Assembly (NCBI RefSeq): GCF_004798865.1
Contig: NW_025335440.1
Location: forward strand, 5,448,702-5,512,701
Source of the DNA: Varanus komodoensis
Lineage: Eukaryota; Chordata; Lepidosauria; Squamata; Varanidae
Direction of reading: 5' to 3'
DNA: 64,000 bases
This document shows, one piece after another, positions 25,101 to 34,152 of the stretch. Every line of letters begins with the position of its first letter. The first letter of the stretch is position 1. The translations under genes and the position numbers were made by a program. A model generated the notes under the pieces. The model had not been told where the DNA came from. It ran no database searches and worked only from the letters and a program-made list of their open reading frames with translations.

Positions 25101-28100
25101 TGAACAGTAAAGGGGACAAAATGGAACCCTGCGGTACCCCATGGCAAAGCTGCCATGGCGCAGAGCCATAGTCCCCCAACACCACCTTCTGGAATCGGTC
25201 GTTGAGATAGGAGCGGAACCACCGCAAAGCGGTGCCTCCGACCCCCAATCCCGCCAGCCTATCCAGAAGGATACCATGGTCGATGGTATCGAAAGCCGCT
25301 GAGAGGTCCAGGAGAACCAACAGGGACGCACTCCCCCTGTCCTTCTCCCTGCACAGGTCATCGTACAGGGCGACCAAGGCAGATTCAGTACCGTACCCGG
25401 GTCTGAAGCCGGACTGAAATGGGTCCAGATAATCAGTTTCATCCAAGAGTGCTTGGAGTTGTCCCGCCACCACTCGCTCTAACACCTTGCCCAGAAACGG
25501 GATGTTGGCCACTGGTCTATAGTTAGCGGCCATCCCTGGATCCAGTGACGCCTTCTTCAGGACCGGTCGGACTACCGCCTCCTTTAAAGGAGCAGGCACC
25601 CGACCCTCCCTCAGAGAAGCGTTAACCACTTCCAAGATCCAGGTTCCAATCCCGTGCTTGGAATCCTTTATTAACCAAGACGGGCAAGGGTCCAGAAGGT
25701 AAGTGGTAGGACGTACTCGTCCAAGCACCTTGTCCACATCATCGGGCCGCAATAACTGAAATTCATCCAATAATAATTCATCCTTTAATAAGAGGCAAAT
25801 GGCCTTGCAATTCATCTTAACGTTTTGCTTTTGCCCCTTAGGCACTTTGCCTTTTGCCTGCCTTTCCTCTGAATTAATGTCAATTCCTGTTAACCTTGTG
25901 TATTAAGAGGAACTGGGTTACGTTACTCCAGGGAGCCATGGGGCGGGGGGCAGTCTTTGCATTGCCCTTGGATTTTTGGAGGCACGGCGGGTCACCATGG
26001 GAGGCTGGACTAGGTGGGCCTTTTGTGTTGTTCTGAGGCTTTCCAGATCGCATATGAAGACACATTTCAGTCTTCAAACCTCAGTGTGGTTTCTCTGTCC
26101 ACGGCGTGTGGTCTTCTTTCTACAGGCAAACCCAGTGGGATCCTCCAAATTGGGACAGTCCGGAAGATGACGCCAGCCTTGAACATGAAGCCGAAATGGA
26201 CCTTGGAACTCCAACCTATGATGAAAACCCCATGAAGGTGAGTTGTAGCACACCTTTATCTGCTTGGTACTAGCAGCCTAAGAGTGTAGTCTTAGTATGT
26301 TTAGAAGAAGAAAAGCTCTGCCTGATGGGCTAGGCAGTGCTGGGTGTTACAGGACCCTTTTCTGTCTGAATATGCATAGGATGCTCCCTAGGTTCTCAGC
26401 TCAGACAGACAGGAGAAAAGCGATTTATCTCTGCATTAAAAACAAATACAACTTTTTAAATGGGCCTCAGAGCTGAACTGGCTAAACTTACTACATAACT
26501 TCCCAAAGGATGGAAATGAATTGCATCCAACAGTGCTATAATCCTTTGGGTCTCTGCAATCCCAGAATTTGACAAACCAGAATTAGCGCCTAGCTTGTGT
26601 TGTGGTTGCAAGCCACAGTTTGTGTTAACCAGGGTTAGTGCAATATGTAATTGGCAAGACATACTTACTGCAACAACCTATTCAGTAAGAACAGTCTTCG
26701 CTCCCCTTGCAGTGTCTAACTCTACGTCAAGAGACTGCATTGCTGAGTGGCTTAGGTTTCAGATCTGTCTCAGGCATTTTCACATTCAGACTTACTAGCT
26801 AGCTGTTCACTGGTTCCTGGAGGCGGGCCTTACGCTTTTTCAAATTATGGATGTACACTCTGTTGGTTTCCTGTTTTTTCCCTGGGCTCTCTAATGAATG
26901 CGTTGCATTGATGGCACAGGGACAGCCGAGGCCAAGTAATGGGGATTCGTTAGCTGGAATCACAGAGCAACACAGAGGACTCGGTTTTTAGGAGTCGTAC
27001 AAATGGTCTAGTGCTTATGCTGGTGAAACATGAGAAATCCTGAAAGAGGTAGAATTCATTCTGGCCCCCTTTCCCCCCTGTTGCCGCAGAATATAGAGCG
27101 TTAGGGTGTTGGGGTGCATGTATGGGTGATAGAGGCCGAGTGCTGCTGTCCTGTGCGGTCAGGTCCTCTCCCACTTACGATGATGCTGTGAATGGAATCC
27201 CCCCAAAATGTGTTGTTTGTCCTTCACAGGCATGTTCAGCTCTTGCAACCTGAAGGTTGTGGCTTCCCTTATGGAATCGATCCATCTTTTATTTTCCTCT
27301 GCTTCTTCTGCCTTCAGTTTTCCCTAGCATGATGATCTTTTCCAGTGAGTTTTTGCCTTCTCAGGGCAACAGCCTCTGTTTCCCCATTTCTGCTTCTAGG
27401 GAAAGTTCTGGCTTGGTTTGATCTAGGGCCCACTTGTCCCTCTGTCTGTTAGTCCTGCCTATTCACAAAGCACTCTTCCAGCATCGTTTCAGATGCATCC
27501 ATTTTCTTCCTGCCAGCTTTCTTCATTGTTCAGCTTTTACTCCTTTGGACACCCTAAAACCCCAAGAGACCATTCCATTAAACGAACTTTGTTTAGGGAC
27601 GGAGGGGCCATCTCTGCTTCTACTTTCGTAGCCCCTTGAAAAAATCCCTTCAAAAAATGTCTCTAGACTCTTAGGAGACCACTAGAGCAGCACCTGTGGT
27701 TTCCATCTAGTGGCGCTCAGGCTGTCTTGGCCACATAGGGATCAGATAATCTCGAGCTCTTTTCCAGTTAGTTCTTGGGTTAACACTGTGTTGTTTGAAC
27801 CCTTAACAACCAGAGTGCCCAAGTGTGGATGTCACAAGAGCAATCTTTGGCTTGGGCGACCTTAGGCTGTAAAATGGGAGTGGCAGTGAGGGGTTCACAC
27901 TGGCTTCCACTCACGCGTGGCAAACTGTGGGCACGTTGCTTGCTTGTTTAATTACCCTGCTTGTGAGTTCAGATTGTGACTGGGGCACTTGGACCGCCAA
28001 CATCCCTTAAAAATTGGACTGGCCCCGTATATTGCATGGCTTTTACGTCTGCGCAGTTTAATCATCTTCCTTACCAAAACTAAAGGGAAAATCACATTGC

Positions 28101-31100
28101 AGGTACATGGCTCATCCGGTAATTCCTTGTTAAGCATCACGGGGGAATATGGAAGGCAGTGGGGAGGGCTCCTCAAATTGTTCCCCTTCCATTAGCCTCT
28201 GGCAAAACCTACTTCTGCTGGAGTAGTGCTGGCCACAGAAGTTCCTCCCCTGTAAATTATGCACGTGTGTTCAAATTACCAAGCTCTCACAATTAAGCCT
28301 TTTCACCACAGAAGAAAAAAGGGAGTGCCGGCCCTCCCCTCCCACCACCTCTCCTGTCTTAGACTCTCTTGCAGTTACACAAGTACAGTTTGCGTCTCCT
28401 TCCCAATGCCGAACAAGCATGATGTAAGGAATCGTTCAGAGGTTTCAAATTATATGCTGGTTTGGGGGGGAGGTGAGATACCAGAGAAGAGCTCTGGTTT
28501 GCTGGCTGATCCCTTCTTTGTGTACCCAGGAAATGAGGTAGACAGCTGGAAAAAATTAGTCAATTTTTACTGAGGAGTTAATAGAGTCCCAATGATCCAG
28601 TTTCAGTTTTATGTTTCAAGAGCTGGTCTGGCCTTCTGGTAGGGCATTCAATGCGAGGAGGCTAGCATTCCAAGTTGAGCAGAGCGGCAGGCTTTCTGGG
28701 TGGGCCCTGGGCACCTCTCTGAGCCTTTGGTCCCCCTCTGTAAAATGAGGGCGGGGAGGAATAATGACTAACCTTCCAGAGTTTCATGGTTGGAAGATAA
28801 AGAAAAGCGTTGTCGCCTTTTTTGGGGAGATAAAACATAGGCGGGCCTAACTTTGAAAAAACTTATTTTCTGGAGAAAGTTCTTCCTAAACTGGCAACAC
28901 ATAAACATTTCTTTACTCACAAAATAGCCCCCAAGATCAGAGGTATGAAGAAAAGAAGGGGGGAAACACGTGTTGAAGAATTAAACCAAAATATTGTCAG
29001 AGCATTAGAGGAGGCATGCCGTATCAGACCAGCAGTCCATCTAGGTCAGCATTCTGTTAACACAGTGGCAAACCAGCTGCTTAAAAATAGAGAGAAAAAC
29101 AAAGCAGAAGCGAACGGGCTTTTGGCAGACTTTAGTATGCATTTTGAAACTCATATTTGTACAGTTTGTGTTTGCTAGTTTTAGTGGAAGTCTTTATTCT
29201 GGAAAAGCTAAAAGAACGGTGGTTCCAAAACTAGGCAGAAATACTATATAGCGAATATCAGAATGACCTATTGTGTTCCTTAACTGGGATATCAAAATGT
29301 TTACAGCAGCATTGACTGCTTGGCTACATCAATTAATTGGATGATAAATATTTATTCGTACCAAGCAGGCTTGTTATCAAATAATTGCACAGCAGATAAT
29401 AGGGGAAATTCCTAAAGCATCCTGCTATCTTTCTGCTGATAAAGGTTATAGGTCTAATAAGATGGATTTGTTAAATTATGTTTATAGTTCTTAGGTTTTT
29501 GAGAACATCATTGAAAGCTGTTAGTGCTCTATTTTATACATCTCATTTGCAAGAATTATTCACTGTAGCACAACTGATTTATTGTTTGCTTATTATATTT
29601 ATTGGTTGCCCCACAGCAGAAGTTCTCCAGGAAATGAGTAATAAAACATTCTAGACAATTTGTAAAGCATAGCCCAGTCCCATGCAATGAAGCCAGTAGA
29701 ACTGGCAGTCCTGTGAAGGTAGGAAGGAACAGACTTGCAGCCACAGTCAGATCTTGTTCACAGCCGGGAACCATAACAGTCTTGGAGCGATGAAAGACAT
29801 TTCATAAGCATAAAAGATGTTGATCTGTTAATGCCAGTACTTCAGGGCGATTCAAAATCGTGTTGAGGGCTGCAGCTTTCTGTGTACAGCTGCTAAACTC
29901 TCAGATCAGCCCCTTGGCCCCCTGTTCCCTGCATAGGACATAGGGCGGCTGGCTCAGTGTTTCAAGGGGACTTGAGCGACGCCACTGACTGAGCGGCTTA
30001 ACTGCTCCCCCCCCCCCGCTGTGTTTTTGTGGTCCTGCATTACGATTCTGCAATTGATTTTTATGTATACATCTGAGATGTTCTACCGGAGCCTTTCCCA
30101 GCCTGATGCCCTCCAGATGTGCTGGGGTACAATTCCCAGGATACCCCAGCCTGGATTTTATTTTCGTTCCTCGTGCAGATCTTTACTGGAGCTTCCCGAG
30201 GGAATTAAAAGTTTTTAAATTGGTTTTAAAAAGCCTTGCCTACCTCACAGGGTTGTTGTGGGGATAACACGGAGAGGAGGAAGATCATGTGAGCCGCCCT
30301 GGGTTCCTTGCAAGAGGAAAAACGGACGGCTGTGCATGTAATGGATGTGTGGTCCTGTTAAGGGAAGGGCGGTGGAGCGACCAGCCTCACGTTGTGTTAC
30401 ACAAAGGCACAGTGGGCTGTGGGGGAAGACCGAACTCCAGGGACTGGGATGGAGCAAGCAGGATGCATAGCATCCCTGTGCGAACACGGCCCTCCTCGGA
30501 CGAACAGAAACCAGAGCTGCCATTCCTCTTCTCGTATCGTCCGGCTCGGAGAGAGATGATAGAAAGGTTTGTGCCCGCAAATCTCCCAGCTTCACGCAGA
30601 TCCCATTCTCTGTTCATGCTCAGTGGCTCTTTAAACAGGGACGGTCTCTGTCAGGGACATCCACCTGCAAGGGCGGTACTGCAATGAGGAAGCTGAGCAT
30701 ATGAGACCACAGGACTCTCAGGACTTCTCCCGCTTGGTGCCCTCTGGTTTTCTTCGTGGCTATTATTGTACTAATTGATTCTGGCTTAAGTCTGATCAGC
30801 AATTTGGGTGAGCTCCCCTGCCTGTTACTTGAGCACTCACCTAACCACATTTTTCTTCTACCTTAGAAAGGCACAGACAAATTTACAAGCAAAGCTTTCC
30901 TGAACTTGCCCTGTTTCCATCCATTATTTTGGACTGCCGGCTCTTTCGGTCTTTTCCTTCCGTGAAACTCTGCAAGCTGCTGTGTTGGGAAGTTCAAATC
31001 ATACTGCATGTTGGAGGCGATGCGGGGAAAGAGAAACATGCTTACATCTTTGGAAATGCCTGGATTGGATGATGATCTAAATTAATCATCTTCTTAATGT

Positions 31101-34100
31101 TAAATCCTCTCGTAGTAGTATTATGAGTAATGTTGAATAATATTCAGTATTCTCAATTCCGTCCTGAATAATATTCTCAGCTATTTGGTAAAAAGCCTCC
31201 ATGGCTAGACAGCATAAAGCAATGCCTTACTCTGCAGTTCTGGCCTTCAGGTGGGTCTTTCTTTGACCAGCTGCAAATTCTTTAAAAGACAAGGGGCCAA
31301 CTTTGGAGGACTGGGGGAACAGCTCTGGGTCCCCAGAAGCTTTCAGGGGTTGCAGCTGCAAATGAAGTGGCTGCATTTCCACTCACCCCTTTTTCACCCC
31401 ACTTTGTCTAAGGGACTGTGGGTCCAGGGCAGATGCTGTTAAACTTCCTGGCCGCTGTGTAACTGAGATCTATTTGTGCTAAAAAAGGGAGGAAAGCACA
31501 GAACAATGCCCACATTTCACACTCTCTAAAACAAAAACCGACGTTTTCAAAAATAACCCCCATCTGTTTTGCTGTCCTCCTAGTCTTCCAAGAAACCTAA
31601 AACAGCAGAAGCAGACACTTCAAGTGAACTGGCGAAGAAGAGCAAGGAAGTGTTCCGAAAGGAGGTGAGGCCTTGTCCAGCCTCTGCGGGGGGCAAGTTC
31701 GGCTTCTTTTGTCCTGATGCTGCGCTGTTGATCCAGATGTTGCATATCTTTCCCTGTCTTTTATATTGAAGTGATGTGTCAATTTTGTAATCATCCAGAG
31801 AAATAACAAATTAGCACTCTTGCATCATCTAATTATTTGGTCAGAGCAACTTTCCAAGTGAAATCTGGAAGACTTTGGTTAAATCGTTCCAAATCTACTT
31901 CTTTTCCTCTCCCCCACCACCCCTTCAAGTCATTCTTCTCTTACTGAATTTGTATGAAATTGGCAGTCGCTTTAACAAGGATCATTTAATATCCTTTTCC
32001 GTATTTCTCCAGATGTCTCAGTTCATTGTACAATGCCTGAACCCGTACCGCAAGCCAGACTGCAAAGTTGGGCGGATAACCACAACCGAGGACTTCAAGC
32101 ACCTCGCGCGCAAGGTACTCTGTGCTGCCACGGGGCCCATGTTCGCAGTAGGAGTGCCCAGTGAAGTCTGCCAGGACTGGGGCTAGAAAATAGTTGTGGG
32201 GGGGTCTCAAAAGAGAGGCAAGCGTTTAAAGCCCCCATGTTCTCCTCCAGCTTGTTTTTCTGGTCTAGGCTTTCTTGGGAGAACTGAGGCTTTCTCGCCC
32301 CAGCAGTCCCAGCAAGGGGAAAGCTCACGTGTTCCCTCACTCCTGTTCACTCTCTGTAACGTTGTGCCGGGCTCTTCCTGCTGAAAAACATCTCCTTTGC
32401 ATTGTGTCCGTCTGAGTTTCCCATGGTGGAAAGCTGAACTCTTGGGCAGATGCGTATAGAACATGCGGTCCCCCTGGAGGAAGCGGGCGGTGCTTGGCCT
32501 TCCTCTGGGCTGTTACAAGTCTTGCGGAAGCCTCAGGTAGAAATGCAGAAGAGAAGTTGAATTAGGCAGAGGGCAGTAGGGCAGGGAATTCTCTCCAGGG
32601 CGTGTAAGCGCAGGCCTGCTGCACACGCCGCAGAGTTCCCTGAAGTCGGACTGCATGCACGGGTCTCACACTGGCGCCCCTTGGGCCTGGCTCTTCCCAC
32701 TGCTTCCTTTGTTTCGTAATAGTAAGGAAAAGTAGCATCTGAAGGGATTCTGCTAGGGAGTGTGGCGTGCATGAAAGGATGCGTTGCATTCCCATCTCTT
32801 GGATTTAGAGGCAGCATCTGATTTGGGCATTGGTGCCTCAGGCTTGGGGACCTTTAATGCCCACCAGTGAGTCAACTCAGGCGTGTCACGGCACAGTTAA
32901 GGAAAGCCCGCTGAAGAGCTGGACTTGGCAGTCAGCTGGGAAACTGGAATCCGAAGCTGCAGCCTGAACAGACCATGGTCAGGACTAACCTGCTTTTGGG
33001 AAATCACAGTTATGGCCACCGCTGTGCCTCCAGAAGCTGCTGCACCAGGAAACTGCAGCAACTTTATGGAGCCGATGCCGGAAGGGGCATCATAGCACCT
33101 CCGAAGCATCGCTCGTTGCCCCAGGATTTGGCTCTCAGACCATGGCTTGGGTTCTAAAGAGCAGTTAGCATAAACCCGCGGCCTGGACAGAAGTCTGAAT
33201 TAAACCTCAGATCTGAATCTTGTAAAGAACAGCAAGAAAGGCTCCGACTGAGCCATCCTGTACCCTGTGCACAGACTGAGTGACTATTTAGGGCAGTAGG
33301 ATCGCCGGGGCCGCCAGGTAAGCAGGTTCCAGTCAGGGCCGTTTGCCCCGGAACCCTCTGTGTCACGTCAGCGCACCTGTCAGATTGAACAGAACTTTAC
33401 TCTCCTTGTCCAGATGGGTAGAATCTGTTAGGTGTCCCTGGCAAAATGAGCCAAATCCCACCCCCAAGGCAGTTTGCAGCTTTGTTAAGAATACAGCGCA
33501 GACCTCCAGCCCACTTTCCGTCAAGGAAGACCTTGCTTCATTCAACCTCTCGGCCTCCGCATTTTCCACTGATGAGAGCAGATTGGCCTCATAGAGTTTC
33601 TACTTTCCTCCCTTAACGTCGGTGGCATGAGAAGGAGCAACGCTGCCGGAGATCCCGGCAAAGATGGGCTGTGCCTTCTCTCTGCCGCTTCCCTGGCTGC
33701 CTCACCACAATCATGTCCTCACACACAGCCCCCTTCCTTGCCTCCGTACTTCCTGGCGATTCGGACCCGCAGGGTGTGGACCGGGCTTCCAGGGGAGGTG
33801 GGTGGGGCCCCATCGGCGAGGGTGTTCACGGAAAGATCGGACAAGCCCATGATGGGGACTACATGAGTGGAAGTGGCTGGAGCCGGGGGTCAGGCTAGAT
33901 GGCCCGGGAGGCCCCTTCTGACTCAGTTTGCTTCTCTGTCCTCAGAGCCCTTAGCCAAGCCTCTGTGTCCTTTTCTTTCTCCTCCAACAGCTCACCCACG
34001 GAGTGATGAACAAGGAACTGAAATACTGCAAAACTCCGGAAGACCTGGAGTGCAACGAGAATGTAAAACACAAGACAAAGGAGTATATCAAGAAATACAT

Positions 34101-34152
34101 GCAGAAATTTGGGGCTGTTTACAAACCCAAAGAGGACACTGACCTGGAGTAG
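1003..34152 (+). CDS. SETD2: SETD2 (histone H3K36 methyltransferase), C-terminal 11 exons
   Basis: SETD2 trimethylates histone H3 lysine 36 on transcribed chromatin and binds elongating RNA polymerase II. Eleven exons with GT/AG boundaries (1003-1131, 2664-3311, 14577-14625, 15131-15299, 17253-17931, 22328-22462, 23354-23493, 26126-26237, 31584-31664, 32013-32114, 33991-34152) total 2406 nt. That is exactly 801 codons plus TAG, with every split codon in phase. The product matches the vertebrate SETD2 C-terminus: the 'VLPIIQRWAQTK' segment, the 'FRRLKIISENSMDSAIS' segment, a Pro/Gln-rich region, a WW domain (Trp at residues 632 and 654 of this fragment) and the Pol II CTD-binding SRI domain (about residues 697-790). 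The catalytic AWS/SET/post-SET exons lie upstream of the window. Human SETD2 is 2564 aa, so about the last third is present. No frame damage is seen, so the gene looks functional. It is convergent with the NRADD-like gene on the minus strand. Confidence 0.97.
1672..1800 (-). mobile_element. L2-type LINE 3' end fragment
   Basis: This is a diverged copy of the terminal segment seen at 24030-24140: ATTTGTATGCTGCCCA..., GGTGGCTCACA and an AATAAAA-rich stretch. It is antisense to SETD2, in the intron between 1131 and 2664. Confidence 0.6.
2664..3311 (+). CDS. SETD2: SETD2 exon, conserved basic and acidic region
   Basis: This 648-nt exon encodes residues 44-259. It opens with 'IIKTLELLPIPNKNMLEESK', continues through a Ser/Thr-Pro rich stretch ('SRAHTPLNTPDPSTK') and the very conserved 'FRRLKIISENSMDSAIS', and ends in a Glu-rich stretch with 'TPSQDEEEGVSDVESERSQE'. 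The acceptor was placed at TTATGATCAG|ATT because it restores the SETD2 frame. The frame is open a further 48 codons upstream, but that part is not SETD2-like and is treated as intron. The donor is AAA|gtaagt. The Glu/Pro stretch (about 2970-3130) is the most divergent part relative to mammals as I recall them. Confidence 0.96.
3312..8808 (+). other. SETD2 intron, proximal part
   Basis: This is the first half of the 11.3-kb intron between the exons at 2664-3311 and 14577-14625. It is AT-rich with no exon-like open frame on either strand and no repeat that I can name. The short open frames here show no recognisable protein family. Confidence 0.6.
8809..8872 (+). mobile_element. L2-type LINE 3' terminus fragment
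   Basis: Sense copy of the family 3' terminus: GAGGCTTCGGCGAATGGGGC, then ATAAAAATGTTTTAATAAATAAATAAA. Only about 60 bp remain in a SETD2 intron. Confidence 0.8.
9505..10420 (-). mobile_element. Decayed L2-type LINE, 3' part
   Basis: It begins with the (TTTA)n tail and 3' UTR at 9505 and runs into remnants of the reverse-transcriptase C-terminus, with the motif family 'HAxxxxxLDYCxALF' readable near 10200. It parallels the element at 24015-25870 but has many indels and stops, so it is an older copy. Confidence 0.75.
12050..12140 (-). mobile_element. L2-type LINE 3' end fragment
   Basis: TTTATTTATTTTTCATATACTGCCC followed by a diverged terminal hairpin region and AAACCCCAAATATTAAAAACC. The arrangement matches other antisense family ends. 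Short and diverged. Confidence 0.5.
12260..12540 (+). mobile_element. L2-type LINE 3' end, sense
   Basis: The sense strand reads a decayed form of the family's C-terminal motif (…'RRAF'…'VAPQLWNALPREV'…'KNSLF') and then an AT-rich 3' UTR. This is the only larger family member in sense orientation within SETD2. Confidence 0.7.
14577..14625 (+). CDS. SETD2: SETD2 49-nt microexon-like exon
   Basis: This exon encodes 'EVYRIPKKSQAEKETN' plus one base of the next codon. The acceptor is TTTTCATAG and the donor AATG|gtatgt. The residues 'EVYRIPKKSQ' are diagnostic of SETD2. The exon lies only 55 bp from the left edge of a Sauria SINE inserted in the next intron. Confidence 0.95.
14681..15036 (-). 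mobile_element. Sauria SINE, near full length
   Basis: Read on the minus strand it starts with a tRNA-like head (GGGGCTGCGGGTGGCACAGT..., an A box, and a B-box-like GGTTCGAATC) and ends in the BovB-related tail with ACCTTTAACC. The 9-bp direct repeat AACAGTTAA flanks it (14672-14680 and 15037-15045). Sauria SINEs are squamate-specific and are mobilised by BovB-type LINEs. It occupies about 70% of the 505-bp SETD2 intron 14626-15130. The length and clear target-site duplication suggest a fairly young insertion. Confidence 0.93.
15131..15299 (+). CDS. SETD2: SETD2 exon, Arg/Lys-rich linker
   Basis: This 169-nt exon has the acceptor TTTCTGACAG and the donor GACAG|gtgtgt. It encodes a basic linker with 'TPKTLSRERDPERQ', 'SKEKKKRRDSLSPPS' and 'AYERGTKRPDDR'. 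It looks like a nuclear-localisation type segment, which is an inference from composition. The split Arg codon at its end is completed by the first base of the exon at 17253. Confidence 0.96.
16790..16885 (-). mobile_element. L2-type LINE 3' end fragment
   Basis: A (TTTG)n tail, then GTATGCCGTCCCCATT and CTCAGGACGGCTCACAACAT. The terminal stem (16830-16836 with 16856-16862) is intact, with a compensated base pair relative to the 24061 copy. Confidence 0.8.
17253..17931 (+). CDS. SETD2: SETD2 exon, coiled-coil and Pro/Gln-rich region
   Basis: This 679-nt exon begins 'RYDTPATASKKKVRIKDRNK'. It then has a charged helix ('LSTEERRKLFEQEVAQREAQ') running into a short Gln repeat, and a long Pro/Tyr/Gln-rich low-charge region ('GYPPGYPMQSYVDPSNPNAG', 'VLPVPAPGPVQSQSYGVWD', 'TVYGVTSPYSQTTPPIVQ'). 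The acceptor is CTTTTTCCTCAG and the donor CAG|gtaacg. This corresponds to the low-charge, disordered region before the WW domain of SETD2. Confidence 0.97.
18280..18420 (+). mobile_element. CR1-like LINE 3' fragment
   Basis: The motif order 'GCAGTGGAACCAG...GCCCAGAGAGGTTGTGGG...AACATTCAAGGTGGAGCCGGACAG' matches the CR1 3' terminal region. It is short and lies in the SETD2 intron after 17931. Confidence 0.6.
19703..21450 (-). mobile_element. Decayed L2-type LINE (RT domain and 3' UTR)
   Basis: Reading the minus strand from 21441 gives 'LHEFQLLRPEGVDRAL', then, in shifting frames, 'LVLLDLSTAFSTIGHGIILD' and 'GVQQGSILPLMLFNTY', and at 19826-20056 'RRAFGGVAPQHWNKLPREVR'. It spans the same part of the element as the 24015-25870 copy but has several frameshifts and stops, so it is an older insertion. 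Antisense in the SETD2 intron 17932-22327. Confidence 0.88.
22328..22462 (+). CDS. SETD2: SETD2 exon, low-charge region
   Basis: This 135-nt phase 0-0 exon encodes 45 residues, from 'SYAQPSLQYIQGQQIYTAHP' to 'QPPPIQQ'. The acceptor is CTTTTCTTCCAG and the donor CAGCAG|gtgagc. It continues the Gln/Pro-rich disordered segment and has no charged residues, as expected for this part of SETD2. Confidence 0.95.
23354..23493 (+). CDS. SETD2: SETD2 exon, first half of WW domain
   Basis: This 140-nt exon encodes 'PELVVTNNLLDLPPPSPPKP' and then the start of the WW domain, with the first signature Trp in 'LPPNWKTARDPEGKIYYYH'. The WW domain binds proline-rich motifs. In SETD2 the Pro-rich stretch just before it is reported to fold back onto the domain. 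The exon ends within an Arg codon, so the WW domain is split between this exon and the one at 26126. Confidence 0.97.
24015..25870 (-). mobile_element. L2-type LINE, 5'-truncated, with open 550-codon RT frame
   Basis: An L2/CR1-superfamily non-LTR retrotransposon. The minus-strand frame 25845-24193 is open for 550 codons and carries reverse-transcriptase motifs in order: 'YRPVANIPFLGKVLERVV', 'FQSGFRPGYGTESALVAL', 'LVLLDLSAAFDTIDHGILLD', 'GVPQGSILSPLLFNIY', catalytic 'YADDTQLYLSF', 'LKLNPDKTEVLLVG', and the C-terminal 'RLDFCNALYVGLP' and 'PKLWNALPREVR'. No endonuclease domain is present, so it is 5'-truncated. The 3' UTR ends with a GC-rich hairpin (24061-24091) and (TTTA)n at 24018-24055. 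It is antisense to SETD2 in the WW-splitting intron. The intact frame suggests a young copy. L2 rather than CR1 is chosen from 'LDLSAAFDTIDH'. Confidence 0.93.
26126..26237 (+). CDS. SETD2: SETD2 exon, second half of WW domain
   Basis: This 112-nt exon has the acceptor TTCTTTCTACAG and the donor ATGAAG|gtgagt. It supplies the second WW signature ('QTQWDPPNWDSPEDDASLEH') and the acidic tail 'EMDLGTPTYDENPMK'. The two Trp residues are 22 apart, the normal WW spacing. The 2.6-kb intron before it holds an antisense L2-type LINE. Confidence 0.97.
28640..28800 (+). repeat. MIR-type SINE remnant
   Basis: The core reads ...'GGGCACCTCTCTGAGCCTTT'...'CCCTCTGTAAAATGAGGGCG'...AATAATGACTAACC, which is the conserved MIR core and 3' part. 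It is diverged, as expected for an ancient element. Confidence 0.75.
28960..29075 (+). repeat. Unclassified amniote interspersed repeat fragment
   Basis: The phrase 'ATCAGACCAGCAGTCCATCT' followed by AGGTCAGCATTCTGTTAACACAG resembles a dispersed repeat common in reptile genomes. I cannot name its family. Confidence 0.4.
30090..30155. repeat. Short palindromic (MITE-like) repeat copy
   Basis: Contains GCCCTCCAGATGTGCTGGGGTACAA and TTCCCAGGATACCCCAGCC, a member of the same dispersed family as 45753-45830. Confidence 0.5.
30228..30310 (+). repeat. MIR-like SINE 3' portion
   Basis: The motif 'CCTACCTCACAGGGTTGTTG' followed by GGGGATAAC matches the 3' half of the SINEs at 43571 and 55085. Confidence 0.6.
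31584..31664 (+). CDS. SETD2: SETD2 exon, SRI domain start
   Basis: This 81-nt phase 0-0 exon encodes 'SSKKPKTAEADTSSELAKKS' and 'KEVFRKE'. The acceptor is GTCCTCCTAG and the donor GAG|gtgagg. It is the first helix region of the Set2-Rpb1-interacting (SRI) domain and its basic N-terminal lead. Confidence 0.96.
32013..32114 (+). CDS. SETD2: SETD2 exon, SRI domain middle
   Basis: This 102-nt phase 0-0 exon encodes 34 residues, 'MSQFIVQCLNPYRKPDCKVG' through 'TTTEDFKHLARK'. The SRI domain binds the Ser2/Ser5-phosphorylated CTD of RNA polymerase II. The basic residues and the 'LNPYRKPDCK' loop are intact. The acceptor is CGTATTTCTCCAG and the donor CGCAAG|gtactc. Confidence 0.97.
33780..33936 (+). 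mobile_element. CR1 LINE 3' end
   Basis: The terminal motif 'GGACAAGCCCATGATGGGGA', then 'GCTGGAGCCGGGGGTCAGGC' and CTAGATGGCCCGGGAGGCCC, is shared with the copy ending near 60220. It lies in the last SETD2 intron, about 55 bp before the terminal exon. Confidence 0.8.
33991..34152 (+). CDS. SETD2: SETD2 terminal coding exon, SRI domain end
   Basis: This exon encodes 53 residues plus TAG: 'LTHGVMNKELKYCKTPEDLE' to 'KYMQKFGAVYKPKEDTDLE'. The acceptor is TTCTCCTCCAACAG. The SRI C-terminal helices are complete. A CR1 LINE 3' end stops about 55 bp before the exon and leaves an acceptor-like TCTGTCCTCAG at about 33935-33945. Confidence 0.97.
   Translation, partial: LTHGVMNKELKYCKTPEDLECNENVKHKTKEYIKKYMQKFGAVYKPKEDTDLE

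Larger units (their letters stand above)
26238..31583 (+). other. SETD2 intron with ancient repeats
   Basis: This 5.3-kb intron holds MIR-like (28640-28800), interspersed (28960-29075), palindromic (30090-30155) and MIR-like tail (30228-30310) repeats, plus C-runs near 30006. No coding exon was recognised. Confidence 0.55.
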
